Origin: Microglena sp. YARC
Taxonomy: Eukaryota > Chlorophyta > Chlorophyceae > Chlamydomonadales > Chlamydomonadaceae
Length of the DNA stretch: 64,000 nt
Reading direction: 5' to 3'
Assembly (NCBI GenBank): GCA_022414725.1
Contig: CM039467.1
Span: 6,300,931-6,364,930, forward strand
Positions 10,856-20,376 of the stretch are shown piece after piece (within the stretch, counting starts at the first letter, position 1; every line of letters starts with the position of its first letter). The notes under the pieces were generated by a model that did not search any database, was not told the origin of the DNA, and saw only the letters and a list, made by a program, of their open reading frames with translations. The position numbers were made by a program, and so were the translations under genes.

Positions 10856-11663
10856 ACCACCCTGTCCGCAGAGCCTCCACCCCGTGACTCTTCCTTTGGG
10901 TTACCCTTGCTTCCCCCCACACACACATCACCCACCACCACACACACACCAGATTCCCCCAGCCTCCTCCCCCCTGCCCCTCCCCTTCCCCCTTGCATTG
11001 CATCCACCCTGCATTCACCCAGATGGCCTGCATGGCCATGTCATGCTAGCTGGTCCTACCTAGTGAGCTCACACCATGTAGTGGGTAGGACCGCGCCCAA
11101 TCTAGTCTCGCTCGATTATGCGTAGCATCAAATATAAAATATACGCCTTATAACAAGGTGTAAGGTTGAGGGGGCCAGCCGGTTAGCTTGCACAGGGGCC
11201 AAACATCAAATGAGTAGCATCATATTCCTTAGGTATGTATTTTCCATTTTCTGGTTGACAACATAATTGGCTTTGCTTGAAGCTTCTAAGTTTCTTGTAC
11301 CTACTCCCCCACCCCGCCCCCCCTCCCATGACCCGGCACCCTTCCCCAATCTCACGGATGCCTCTCACCCTCACTTCCACTCCCCACCCACCATTTCAGG
11401 CCTGCTACCAGAATTCTGGGTGCTCTCCTGAATGCGGAACCTACACTTGCGGAAATTCCGACACCTCCAGCATGTCAACCTGTGGTCTGATGCATGCAGA
11501 AAATGGTCGCAGCTGCTCATATGAGTGCACCACCCTTATGGGACAAGTGGCAGGCACTTATGTCTGCGATAACATGCTAGGAGCTTCCTCCACACTGCCC
11601 TCCTCCATCTTGCTGGCCGTCGCCACCGTTCTGGCTGCTTGCATGATGATTTTTGGGTTGTAG
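9741..11663 (+). CDS. Secreted Cys-rich protein, probably GPI-anchored (2 coding exons)
   Basis: Exon 1 (9741-9845) and exon 2 (11400-11663) join in phase 0 across a GTAAGT...TTTCAG intron of 1554 bp to give a 122-residue protein. Residues 1-22 form a signal peptide: Lys5, a hydrophobic core AVLAMAIVACFL, and cleavage expected after SSA. The mature part has ten Cys, starting CSSGC and ending YVCDN. The C-terminus has a small-residue stretch (GASS) followed by about 17 hydrophobic residues ending FGL, the layout of a GPI-attachment signal (or one membrane anchor). Role unknown; a small surface or wall protein is the natural guess. An upstream 5' UTR exon is likely because an acceptor precedes the ATG. 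A TGTAA followed by an A-run (11888-11900) could be a polyadenylation signal of the algal type. The exact family is not recognised. Confidence 0.75.
9866..10010 (+). repeat. 5'-truncated copy of a SINE-like element in the intron
   Basis: From CCCCTACGGTTGCTCTT through GGTAGCTTGTCCAGTTGAGG to GGCGTTATCATTACC it closely matches, base for base over long blocks, the minus-strand sequence at 36843-36975. The tRNA-like head of that copy is missing here. Confidence 0.65.
10271..10380 (+). repeat. Dispersed repeat, TTACATGG-TTTTTCA family
   Basis: It shares TTACATGGTTTTTCA, CCAACTCT, GCTCAC, CTTCCA, AAGTCCCCC and GATACCCACGGAA with copies at 12636-12760, 52655-52760 and 53620-53830. Probably a short interspersed element; no coding potential. 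Confidence 0.65.
10796..10960 (+). repeat. Poly-C and (CA)n microsatellite in the intron
   Basis: A C-run of about 14 followed by about 22 CA units and further CACACA/CCACCA words; simple-sequence DNA. Confidence 0.95.
11400..11663 (+). CDS. Secreted Cys-rich protein, exon 2
   Basis: It begins after CACCATTTCAG (AG at 11398-11399) and runs 87 codons to TAG at 11661-11663. It carries eight Cys and the hydrophobic C-terminal tail. The tail-plus-stop segment is repeated downstream (next entry). Confidence 0.75.
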   Translation, partial: ACYQNSGCSPECGTYTCGNSDTSSMSTCGLMHAENGRSCSYECTTLMGQVAGTYVCDNMLGASSTLPSSILLAVATVLAACMMIFGL

Positions 11664-11875
11664 TGCTGGCCGTCGCCACCTTACTGGCTGCCTGCATGAT
11701 GATTTTGGGGTTGTAGTGCTGGCCGTCGCCACCGTACTGGCTGCCTGCATGATAGTATAGGGGTTTTAGTGCTGGCCATCGCCACCCTACTAGCCGCCTG
11801 CGTGATTGTACAAGGGTTTTAGTGCTGACCGTCGCCACTGTACTGCCCGCTGCATGATGATTTTGGGGTTGTAGT
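11611..11875 (+). repeat. Five exact-period (53 bp) tandem copies of the gene's last coding segment
   Basis: Copies start at 11611, 11664, 11717, 11770 and 11823, exactly 53 bp apart. The first is the real end of exon 2 (hydrophobic tail and TAG); the other four lie downstream of the stop and carry substitutions. Because 53 is not a multiple of three, read-through would change frame at each unit. Confidence 0.9.
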
Positions 11876-11902
11876 GGCCTCCCTAAATTTGTAAAAAAAA
11901 AT

Positions 11903-11965
11903 GGAGGGGCGTTGTGTGAAGGGGACCCTTCCGTACGCCGCAGCTGGAGAAAGTCACCATTATAA
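11903..11965 (-). repeat. SINE-like fragment
   Basis: GGGGCGT-TGTG, GGGACCCTTCCGTACGC and GCAGCTGGAGAAAGTCACCAT match 52779-52840 closely and 36851-36935 more distantly. Confidence 0.55.
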
Positions 11966-12040
11966 ATTTGTTGTATGCATGTGCACCACCTCTACTGGAG
12001 CCCTCCCAGGCGATCACAATTACGAAAACATGCTAGGAGC

Positions 12041-12431
12041 CAGGGTTGTTCAGGAGGACCCCCACCTCTGCTTCCAGAGACGCAACCAATTGCACAGCCT
12101 GCGTCCTAAGGCACCAGGGTAATTCAAAGCGCGCGCTTTTGAGCGCTGACTTATTGACCCCCTCTGCGCTGTAAGCGCAGTTTTTTGCAACCCCTTGTGG
12201 GCGCTGCAAGCAATTTTTGCGCTTTTTGCACTACAAAGCGCAGTTTTTTTGTTTTCAAGTGCGTTTAAGCGCTGGCCAATTAGGCCATTTGAAGTGCCCT
12301 GTAAGGCATAACCGACCTGAGGCGCAGCCTGCGTCCTGCGATGTAACCAACTCACTGAAGCTGCGTCTGCGACGCAACTGATCCTCCCCATGTTGCGTCT
12401 CAAGAAATATGCATCGTCCTGAACAACCCTG
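12041..12431. mobile_element. hAT-like MITE (outer), TIR CAGGGTTGTTCAGGA
   Basis: Perfect 15-bp inverted termini CAGGGTTGTTCAGGA are flanked by an 8-bp target duplication, CTAGGAGC at 12033-12040 and CTAGGGGC at 12432-12439 (one mismatch). The CAGGG terminus and 8-bp duplication are typical of hAT elements. Without its inner insertion it is about 196 bp. Internal CAGCCTGCGTCCT is duplicated. No transposase is encoded. Confidence 0.85.
12115..12301. mobile_element. hAT-like MITE (inner, nested) of the CAGGGTA family
   Basis: Starts CAGGGTAATTCAAAGCGCGC and ends GCCCTG. The flanking 8-bp duplication is TAAGGCAC (12107-12114) and TAAGGCAT (12302-12309). The interior is built of AAGCGC/GCGCTT words. 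The reverse complement of this element is present at 53377-53567 with long identical blocks; more distant copies lie at 49914-50105 and 52980-53175. Confidence 0.85.
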
Positions 12432-12635
12432 CTAGGGGCTTCCTCCGTCTTGCTGACCGTCTCTGTATTAGCCGTTACCGTATTAGCCGCCAGTAGCTAA
12501 GTAGGATCAATGCTTAAAAAGCGGATTAAAAGCGTAAACACTAACATTCTGGTGGTGGCCTCCCTAATTTTGTTAGGAATCCTTCGCACTGGCTTCCATG
12601 GCGATGGCCTCCCTTCGGATTTGGATTAATTAGGT

Positions 12636-12760
12636 TTGGATTGTTACATGGTCGTTCAGTCAACTGTGGGCTGCACGCCATCCTCTAACGCCAAGTCCCA
12701 CCTTGCGATGCCCACGGAAACCAAATAGGGAGCATCAAAGGCGGAATAGGCCGTTTTCAT
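12636..12760 (+). repeat. Dispersed repeat, TTACATGG-TTTTTCA family
   Basis: A diverged copy of the 10271-10380 repeat: TTACATGGTCGTTCAG, AACTGTGGGCTGC, AAGTCCCACC, GCCCACGGAAACCA. Confidence 0.6.
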
Positions 12761-13085
12761 ACTTTGATACTTGTCCAGGACCTACTGCGGATTTGGCCGT
12801 GCGTTTAATTGTATTGATTGTGTCAATTTGGCGAGCACTACCACCTTGGGGCTCTTTGATTTTACAACATTTTTTGTATTGAAAGAGTTTTCACCCCAAG
12901 AAGTGGACCACCATCAGGGGTCACGTTTCAAAACGCAGATTTTGGAGGGACCGCTCTCTTGGAAATGCTGATGAAACGTGGATGTTGGGTACGAAAAGTA
13001 GGTGTTGGGTCATGAAACGTAGATCCTGTAGGTAGGTACCCATGAGAAAGCCTGCTCCCCATCTATCCCTAGGGAGGTGAATGCT

Positions 13086-13140
13086 GTTATTTGTAACAGT
13101 CCAGGGGGTACCCAAATAGGCTTAAGGGACTTGCTAAACA
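13086..13140 (-). repeat. Dispersed repeat, GGCAAGTCCCTT family
   Basis: On the minus strand it reads AGCAAGTCCCTTAAGCCTAT, TTGGGTACCCCCTGGACTG, TTAC. Related copies lie at 20915-20962, 49535-49630 and 56643-56755. Confidence 0.65.
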
Positions 13141-13154
13141 GACCCCCCACCACC

Positions 13155-13350
13155 ACCACACACACACACACACACAAACATACACACAAACTCACACACA
13201 CACAAACTCACACACACGCACACTCTACCACACACACATTAACCCATCCCATACCCCCACATTACCCACCAATCCATACCCATCCATACCACCCATTCAC
13301 CCATTCACCCACCTATATCCACCTCCATAGCACCCATATCCACCCACCCA
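13155..13350 (+). repeat. (CA)n and CCATAC-type simple repeats
   Basis: CA-rich microsatellite followed by CCCATACC/CACCCATTC words; low complexity only. Confidence 0.9.
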
Positions 13351-13964
13351 TACCCACCCTGGGTCTTAGGTAGTGCCAATGAACTGCCCTTGTCAACACA
13401 TACTCAATGGTGGTCTCAGAATGTCATCTGAAGGTCTGAGTAAAAAGATAGCAAAGCATCTGAGGAGGGCTGAACCAGGGACCCCTGCTTGAAACCTGGC
13501 AGGGGTCTGACTGATGTGAAGAGTGGAGATGTGTCACCGTCTACAGGGTGATGGACGGAAAAAGGAACTCGGGTTGAGGTCTGATTCCTCAGCGTGTACC
13601 CCTCGCCCCTCGCCAAACTGTCTGTTTGGTTACCGGTATAGTAATTGGACATAATCAGAGCTGAGGAGAGCCATTGAGCTATACAGCAAGAGCATAATTT
13701 ATTAAAGGGAAATGTTTGAATATTACAATTTTTGGAGCAACCTAGCCGACTATCTTTTTACTTGTAGAAGAGCAAGACAGGAAGCCCTGGACTGCTTAGT
13801 GGCACCGTAATTTATCATCCCTTTTTTTCTTCTTCTCATTTGTTAGCTTCTTACCTCCGCCACTGTAAGTGGTTGAGATCTGGGTCCGGCTCTAAGGGGT
13901 TTAATACCTACGCCACCAAAACGGTGGTTGGGAGTTTGGTTTGTTTGTCCTCGACACACCCCTG
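13351..13964. other. No gene recognised
   Basis: Mixed sequence with only short open frames and no recognisable motif. Confidence 0.5.
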
Positions 13965-14195
13965 ATGTAATGGGGTTTTTTGCTTTGTGGGTGCTTTTTC
14001 TTTTTGTTTAAAGCACAGAGTCTCATACACCCTCGCGATGTCAAGTAAACTTTAACATGTAATGTAATGTAATGTAATTACATTACATTACATTACATTA
14101 CATGTTAAAGTCTACTTGACACCGCGAGGGTGTATGAGACTCTGTGCTTTAAACAAAAAGAAAAAACACCCACGAAGCAAAAAAACCCATTACAT
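13965..14195. repeat. 231-bp near-perfect palindrome (fold-back)
   Basis: Arms of about 115 bp are reverse complements with only a handful of differences. The outer end pairs ATGTAATGGG with CCCATTACAT, the middle pairs GAGTCTCATACACCCTCGCG with its complement, and the centre is a TAATG/CATTA microsatellite near 14080. It may be a fold-back transposon or a hairpin-forming repeat; no flanking target duplication is clear. Confidence 0.85.
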
Positions 14196-14640
14196 GGAAT
14201 ATAATACAGTTTTGAGCAGCGTGCGATCCATAGGGTTTAAAAAACGGAAGTGGACCAAAATATCCATTCAAGGGTGTCAGATTTGGAGAGGAGTTTGTGA
14301 ATTTATGGTAGGAATGTGAAATTAGAAAATCTAGCGTTGGGTTTCCAACGGGTGTAAACTGAGCAAGCCCATTTCCAAAGTGATTGGAAATATGAACATT
14401 TAACTATAATGTGTGAGATAGTGTCTGTGGAACGTTAGCAAGTAGGGCACGTATGATTTGTAGAGTGTTTTACTTTGGAAATAGCGGGTAGAGAGTTTTG
14501 AAGTAAGGATTATAGCATGTCTTTCATTTTTCTTAGGATAGATAGTTTCCAGATTAATTAAAACCAATTGTGAGTGAGTTGCCTATGTTCATCTGGGAGA
14601 ATGCCATTACATTGATAAATACATGTTGGAGAGTGATGAG

Positions 14641-14659
14641 AGAGAGGGAGAGAGAGAGA

Positions 14660-14740
<81 letters not shown>
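14641..14740 (+). repeat. (GA)n microsatellite
   Basis: About 100 bp of nearly pure GA dinucleotides with occasional GG interruptions. Confidence 0.97.
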
Positions 14741-14743
<3 letters not shown>

Positions 14744-15301
14744 CTAACTACCTATGTAGAGTTTAGAGGCAGAGATAGTGTCTAATGAGTCGATGTTTTC
14801 CCAACCCCATAATTTGAGCCAAGAATTATTGGTATGTCTGTTGGTGTAATACTGTAATTATGATTGTTAGCGGAACATAAAGCATTAATCATGTGGGAGT
14901 TATTACGGATGGCAGAGAAAAGAAGCACTGCCTTCCCCTTTAGGGGCCACTAGCAATAACTATAGGTATAACTATAGTTATAACTATAACTAGTAATATC
15001 TATAGGACCTAGTACGTTTATTTTCTCTGAATTTGAAGTGACGAAAGAGGTGTATCCAGTCTGGGGTGGTAATAAATAGGGATGTGCAATATGATTCAAT
15101 TTCAGTTTCAATTTTAATTTCAATTTCAATTGCAATTGCAATTGCAATATGATACCATATGATATATGTCATCATCATATGATATCATATGATGCCGGCA
15201 GTCTGACTAGGCTAAAGCTACCATTTATATTCAATATCATATGATGTCATTTGTATTATATCATACTCGCCTTTGGTAAAAATCATATGATATGCCGATC
15301 C
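14741..15301. other. AT-rich spacer with CAATTT and CATATGAT repeats; no gene
   Basis: CAATTTCAATTT/CAATTG words at about 15096-15150 are followed by several CATATGAT palindromic words up to 15293. No coding region is recognised. The copia target site lies at its right edge. Confidence 0.6.
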
Positions 15302-15306
15302 CTAGT

Positions 15307-15553
15307 TTTAGCTTTCCGGAGCGTTATGCCGTTAGCACTGACACAGGGAATGGACTAGGGCGTGTGCTTTACAATCGTGATAGCATGTCAGGCGACATGG
15401 CAGGTATAAGAAGAGAAAGGCGACAGTACCTCAGGGTACTGCCGCCGGTAGGTGCTGGCCCTATCGGGCTGAGGCACTACAATGGAAGCTTCCAGGCAGA
15501 GGGCCTGGCGCACTAAGACACTCTAGCTGGACCGGGAGAACCGGTCTATAACA
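15307..15553 (-). repeat. copia 3' LTR
   Basis: 247 bp; on the minus strand it begins TGTTATAGACCGG and ends GCTAAA. Compared with the other LTR there are about five substitutions. It is directly preceded (minus strand) by the purine tract at 15554-15565. Confidence 0.95.
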
Positions 15554-15565
15554 TCCCCCCCAATT
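15554..15565 (-). promoter_or_regulatory. copia polypurine tract
   Basis: On the minus strand AATTGGGGGGGA sits immediately before the 3' LTR, where the plus-strand DNA primer is expected. Confidence 0.8.
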
Positions 15566-16171
15566 CCTGGTATTCTTCATTCAGAAGAATTCCTGGAATT
15601 AGGAGGTTCAAAAGAAAGGGGAAGCTAGAGTGAAAAGAAATAGCTGGCGCATAAGGGAGCACAAGGGAATAGGCTTCTGGCTGGCCAGTGTTCATCAAGG
15701 AATGATACTTGTCCTTGTGGGGCATATGCAAGTACATTTAGGAGAGAACAAGGGGCAAGGGAAGTACAGTATAACTATGATCTATTATCTAGATAGGACT
15801 GGATTCCAGCTGTGAAGCTGCCAGGAAGGTGCAGCCCTAGGGCCTTGTTCAGCTAAAAGGGATGGATAGCAATCTGTGTGATTGCTATTATGGTAAACAA
15901 CTTTAAGGTAGACGTCCCCCGCTAGCTCATGACTATCAATCCAGATGGAAGGACATGGTGAGGTACTTCCAGTATCATCTATAAAGTATCATAAGTCAGG
16001 ATCTTCAGATTAATGCTAGGGGGAACTATGGGGCCACAGTGATGAATCAGGAATGGACTGCAGAGGAGCTGCAGGCAGCTGCAGGAGGAAAACTTTTGAA
16101 GGCAAGTAGCTCCCCTTGATCAAGAATATAAATGATATCAGATCAGAGGTTCTTGGTCAGAGCTTCTAGAG

Positions 16172-18310
16172 TTATTCCTTTTTCAGCTTGCCAATGCAGC
16201 CAATCTTCTCTCTGAAGCCACAGAACTTGGCCCTGGGCAGAGCTTTGGTGAGCATGTCAGACATGTTGGCAGAAGTTGGGATCCAGTTCAGTTTGATACC
16301 TTATTTCTTGGACTGCTCCTTGAGGAAGTAGAACCTGGTCTCCATGTGCTTCAGTCTGGATGACAGCTTCTCCTGGTTCCAGGCACTAAGTGCAGCTTGG
16401 TTGTCACCATTAATGGTGAGAGCAGGGGGAACTATGCCTGTAGCAGAGTGTTGTAGTTTTCTCAACCACATTCCCTCTTGGGCTGCAGAGGTAGCTGCCA
16501 TAAACTCGGCCTCTGTTGTGGACAGGGCTGTGGCAGATGCCTGGATCTTGGATGCCCATGAGATTGCTCCCCCTTGGTTGAGGAATACAAAGCCTGTTGT
16601 GGATTTCCTTGTGATGGGGCAGGCAGCATGGTCAGAATCACAATAACCAATGAGGGGCTTGTTGGAGAAGGTGTAGGTGATGCCATGGTCTGGTGTATTA
16701 GACAGGTATTTGAGGATACCTGTGGCAGCTTCCATGTGGCCATGCAATGGGTGTGCACTGTGCCTGGCCAATCTGTTGACTGCTTGGGCAATGTCAGGCC
16801 TTGTGTTAACTGCCAGGTAGTTGAGGGAGCCCACAATCTGGGCAAGAGGAAGGCCAGTGTCTGGGGTATCTTTGTCAGCATAGGGCAGGGGGGCATCTGG
16901 TAGGAGAGGCACAGGGAACCTGGTGCTGTTGGGCTCAGGAAGCATGTTGTGGGCACGCAGCAGATTCTGGATGAACCTGGACTGGCAGATGTGCAGGGTG
17001 CCAGTGGATGCATTCTTGGTGATCTCATAGCCAACAAAGACAGAAGGGTCACCAAGATCTCTAGTCTTGTACAGCTGCATGATGGTGTTCTTGTACTTGT
17101 CTAGGATGCCTTTGTCAAAGGACAGCATGAGGAAGTCATCAACCCAGAGAAGGACCCAAATGATGGGTTTGTTGGCTGGGCCAGGTAGCACAAATAGGCC
17201 TTGGTCTACGTCTACCTCTCTGAATCCTATAGCAGTCATATCTTCTTTGACTTTGAGGTACCACTGGCGGGATGCTTGCTTTAAACCATAGAGGCATTTC
17301 CACATGCGGCAAACTCTGTGGTCTTGTTCGAATCCAGGTGGTTGGGTGCAGTACAGTTCTTCTTCAACTATGCCATTGAGGAATGCAGTGGAAACTTCTA
17401 ACTGTGCTAGGTATGCCTTGGGGTTAGCTGCCATGGAGAGAATGTAACGGATGGTAGCATGTTTGGCCACAGGTGCAAAAACTTCATCATAGTCCATGCC
17501 TGGGTGCTGGGCATATCCTTTGGCTACTAGCCTTGCTTTGTATCTGACAATTTCTCCATCAACTGATTGTTTGATGTCGAAAACCCATTTGGTTCCTATA
17601 GCTTTAGCTCCTGAGGGGAGTTCTGAGAGTGACCAGGTGTTCATTTCTGCAAGTGCTGCTAATTCTTCTTGCATAGCAGCTTTCCATTCTTTAGCTTGGG
17701 GGCCAGAGAGGGCTTCTTTCTCATTTTTGGGAATGATAACTTGGTCTGCAGCTAGGAAGGCTAGGAAGTTGGGTGAGTGTCTGTCTCTGCCAGATCTTCT
17801 AGGTTCAACTAGGGAGATGTCTATTGGTGGAGAAATATCAGGGCTTGGAGGGGTAGCTAGCTCTTGGTTTGGTGGAAGTGTGGGGTTAGGAGGATCTGCA
17901 TTTTCCTGAGGGTTGTGTTCAGCTCCTTGTTCAACAGTGTGGATAGTGGGTGCACTGGCTGCTGGCATGAGGCTTGGTGCTGGTGCTGTAAGGGCAGGCT
18001 GGTACACTGTATCAGGATTGAAAGAAAGACCATCTGGGGAGCCCCACACTGGTGGGTTAGCTTGGTGCTTAGCCAGTCTGGCTAGGTAGTATTCCCTGTC
18101 TTGGAGTTCAGATGGGGTGAGAACAGAGGGTACAGGGGGGATAGCATCATCATCATCATCAACTTTTACTGGGATATCCTCTTCATAGTTTCCTAGTACC
18201 ACAGCGTCTGCTCCTGGGAATCCTTTTTGACCTGCTAAATTCTCAAATTCATTGAAAGTGATGTCTCTGGCGTCAAAGATTTTGTGTGAGGAGTCTACTA
18301 CTCTGTAGGC
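16172..18310 (-). pseudogene. copia reverse transcriptase and RNase H
   Basis: It reads in one frame from the TAA at 18311-18313 down to a TAA at 16172-16174, interrupted by an in-frame TAA at 16301-16303. The RT begins about residue 190 of the open part (WVFDIKQ, YKARLVAKGY, FAPVAK). Motif A reads LEVSTAFLNG, where the family normally has Asp, so the first catalytic Asp appears replaced by Glu. The catalytic pair is WVDD. RNase H follows with CDSDHA, TEAEF and NGDNQAAL. Beyond 16301 the frame continues with the typical copia ending (an MLTKALPRAKF-type stretch), showing that the stop is a mutation and not the natural end. Confidence 0.92.
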
Positions 18311-18965
18311 TTATCTTGAATCTGAGTATCCAATGAGTCTGGTAATTTTTGCTGATGGTGAGAACTTGAAAGATCTTGACTTAGGTGGGACATGAACATA
18401 TGCTGTGCATCCAATGGTCCTGAGGTGATCAATCTTAGGCTTGGTTCCATGGAACATTTCATAGGGTGTTTTGTTAGATTCAGAGGTAGGGGAGAGGTTC
18501 CTGAGGATGCTTGCATTTTTGACCATTTCTGCCCAGTACCTGTTGGGGAATTTGGAGGAAAGGAGGAGTGCTGTGGATCTGTCATGCAGAGTTCTGTTAA
18601 GGCGTTCTGCTGCACCATTGGTAGATGGGTTACCTGGAACTGTAAAGTTGAGGGTGATTCCTTTTCTTTTGCACCAGTTTTTGAATCTGTTGCAGATGTA
18701 TTCTGATCCATTGTCACAGAAAATGGTCCCTATTTTGTTCTGGGTGAGGACTTCATACCGTTCGAGTTCAGTGATGGTTGCACTGGCTACTGCATCCTTT
18801 GTTTTGTGGAATGTAACAATGGAGTATTTGGAGTAATCATCTAGAATGCCTTGGAAGTAGAGGCTTCCATTGAGGCTAGGGATTTTCATCTTTCCACTCA
18901 TGTCAATATGAATGATGCCCATGGGTCTGGTAGCTCTGGTGTGAGATGTGGGGTAGTTTTTTTTT
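18311..18965 (-). pseudogene. copia integrase core
   Basis: Contains the D-D-35-E triad: HIDMSG, FCDNGSEY and NGAAERLNR, with exactly 35 residues between the second Asp and the Glu. It ends at an in-frame TAA (18311-18313); the next codons continue in the same frame straight into the RT part, so a single nonsense mutation separates them. On the upstream side it is out of frame with the zinc-binding pre-integrase region; the junction coincides with a run of nine A (plus-strand T, 18957-18965), a likely one-base slip. Confidence 0.92.
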
Positions 18966-19600
18966 CCATTCTTGAGAGAATGCAGATTTCACAGGTTTGC
19001 TTTCTCATTTTGTTGAATGCAGATGGGGTGATATCGTTTCCAATGACCATATCGTCTGAGGCCATTCTTGCTAAGGAACTGTATGCGAGGTGCCCCAATC
19101 TGATGTGTTGGAGTTCAGCTGTCATGGGAGTTTTCCTAGAAACGGCTGCTAGAGCTACAGCTGTAGTGAACTCTGATCCTCTGATCAGGGCAGGATCATG
19201 TTTGACCACTGGGACTAGGTAGAGGCTGCGTTTCTTAGGACCTGAGATGACTACTTTGTTGTTGATGGTCATGGTGCATTCGTGGGAGTTGAATTGTATT
19301 TCCATGTTGGAGTTGTTCCTGATTGCTGATGCCATGGAGAACAAGTTGGGAGTGTTCTGATCTGAATTAAGGTGTATATTGAGGAGTTTGTGGAGTTTAC
19401 CATTTTCTCCTCTGATGAGGGCTGTGCCAGACTTTGTAATGTAGGTGTGGCCAGAGGCAGTCAGGACTTCTATAGGGTCTATGTCTTTGATGTCATAGAG
19501 GAGGCTGGGGTCCCCAGTCATGTGTGAGGTAGCACCTGTGTCCATGATCCAGTTTTTTATATATGCTACGGGTATGTTTCGTTGCATTGAGAGCATAGTG
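18957..19600 (-). pseudogene. copia protease and pre-integrase zinc region
   Basis: The protease active site is IMDTGATSHM. Further on, the GAG-pre-integrase HHCC finger is visible as HIRLGHL ... CEIC. The frame runs from 19776 to 18898 but loses homology after the A-run at 18957-18965. Confidence 0.88.
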
Positions 19601-19993
19601 AGTACTGGGTGTGTTGTCTGGCTGTGAGGTTTGTCTAGAACTTGTGCAGGGGTCTTCAAGAGGCTGCAGTGGATCATGATCTGTGGGTTTTGGATGTGGG
19701 ATGTTGAGCCACGGGTATGGCCAAAGATCTGTGTCAATGTCCTTGGTGTGCTCAAAATACCAGTCTGCATAAACATCCTTGATCCAGTACATGAGGTCTG
19801 TTGACATATGGGAACGACAGTACTGCAATCTGAATGCCGGGGACATGTTGTGCAAGATGAAGATCTTAGATCTGTAGTGTAATAGAGATAAGGGCAGATC
19901 TATATTCTCATCCTCTACCACCTTAATATCTTTAGAGATGTCCTGCAGCCATTGGTGGAATGCCGTAGCGTTGCTTGCCGACGGTGCATCCAT
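19493..19993 (-). CDS. copia gag (short, no zinc knuckle seen)
   Basis: A 166-residue frame starting MDAPSASNATAFHQW. It contains YIK-type helical text typical of a copia capsid but no CX2CX4HX4C nucleic-acid knuckle. It lies in a different frame from protease, overlapping it near 19560-19600, so either a frameshift links them or a base was lost. The short length suggests an internal deletion. Confidence 0.7.
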   Translation of the reverse strand: MDAPSASNATAFHQWLQDISKDIKVVEDENIDLPLSLLHYRSKIFILHNMSPAFRLQYCRSHMSTDLMYWIKDVYADWYFEHTKDIDTDLWPYPWLNIPHPKPTDHDPLQPLEDPCTSSRQTSQPDNTPSTHYALNATKHTRSIYKKLDHGHRCYLTHDWGPQPPL

Positions 19994-20130
19994 TGGATAG
20001 AATCTGGAAGAGTCGAGGATGGGAGAGGAGATCGGGGGGTTGGGGGTTGGGGGTTGGGGGGGGGGCTTGCGGGGCCGACGGTGTTAGAGGAGGTGGCGGA
20101 AGGGGAGGAGAGGGGAACTGATGGGTAGAT

Positions 20131-20182
20131 GCAGTGTGTGTGTGTGTGTGTGTGTGGGTGGGGGGGGGGGGGGGGGGGGGGC
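20131..20182 (+). repeat. (GT)n and poly-G tract within the copia leader
   Basis: About eleven GT units then about 23 G. On the element's own strand this is poly-C then (AC)n in the 5' leader. Confidence 0.95.
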
Positions 20183-20376
20183 TGGTGTTCCAGCGGGGTG
20201 CCTGAGCGATCAGAAGCGTTTCTGGGCCTGAGATCCTTTTTCTTGGGTTGCTGCGCCAGCAACGGTTGAAGACACTGCAGATGCGCGGGAGCTCGGGATC
20301 TACGGACAGTTTAACAGATTTGATGCGCTCAAATCTGTTGCAGTGGAACACGGGGCGGCAGTGATGAGCGATAACC

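Larger units (their letters stand above)
11985..12510 (+). pseudogene. Decayed duplicate of exon 2 of the secreted-protein gene, split by a MITE
   Basis: 11987-12040 matches the exon-2 stretch TGCACCACC ... AACATGCTAGGAGC with substitutions, and 12432-12510 matches CTAGGAGCTTCCTCC ... CATCTTGCTG and the tail region. The two halves are separated exactly by the MITE at 12041-12431 and its 8-bp target duplication. It has no intact frame. Confidence 0.7.

Noticed and set aside
16344..19222. Plus-strand frames inside the copia element (e.g. 16344-16646, 18851-19222)
   Set aside because: Shadows of the minus-strand pol coding sequence.
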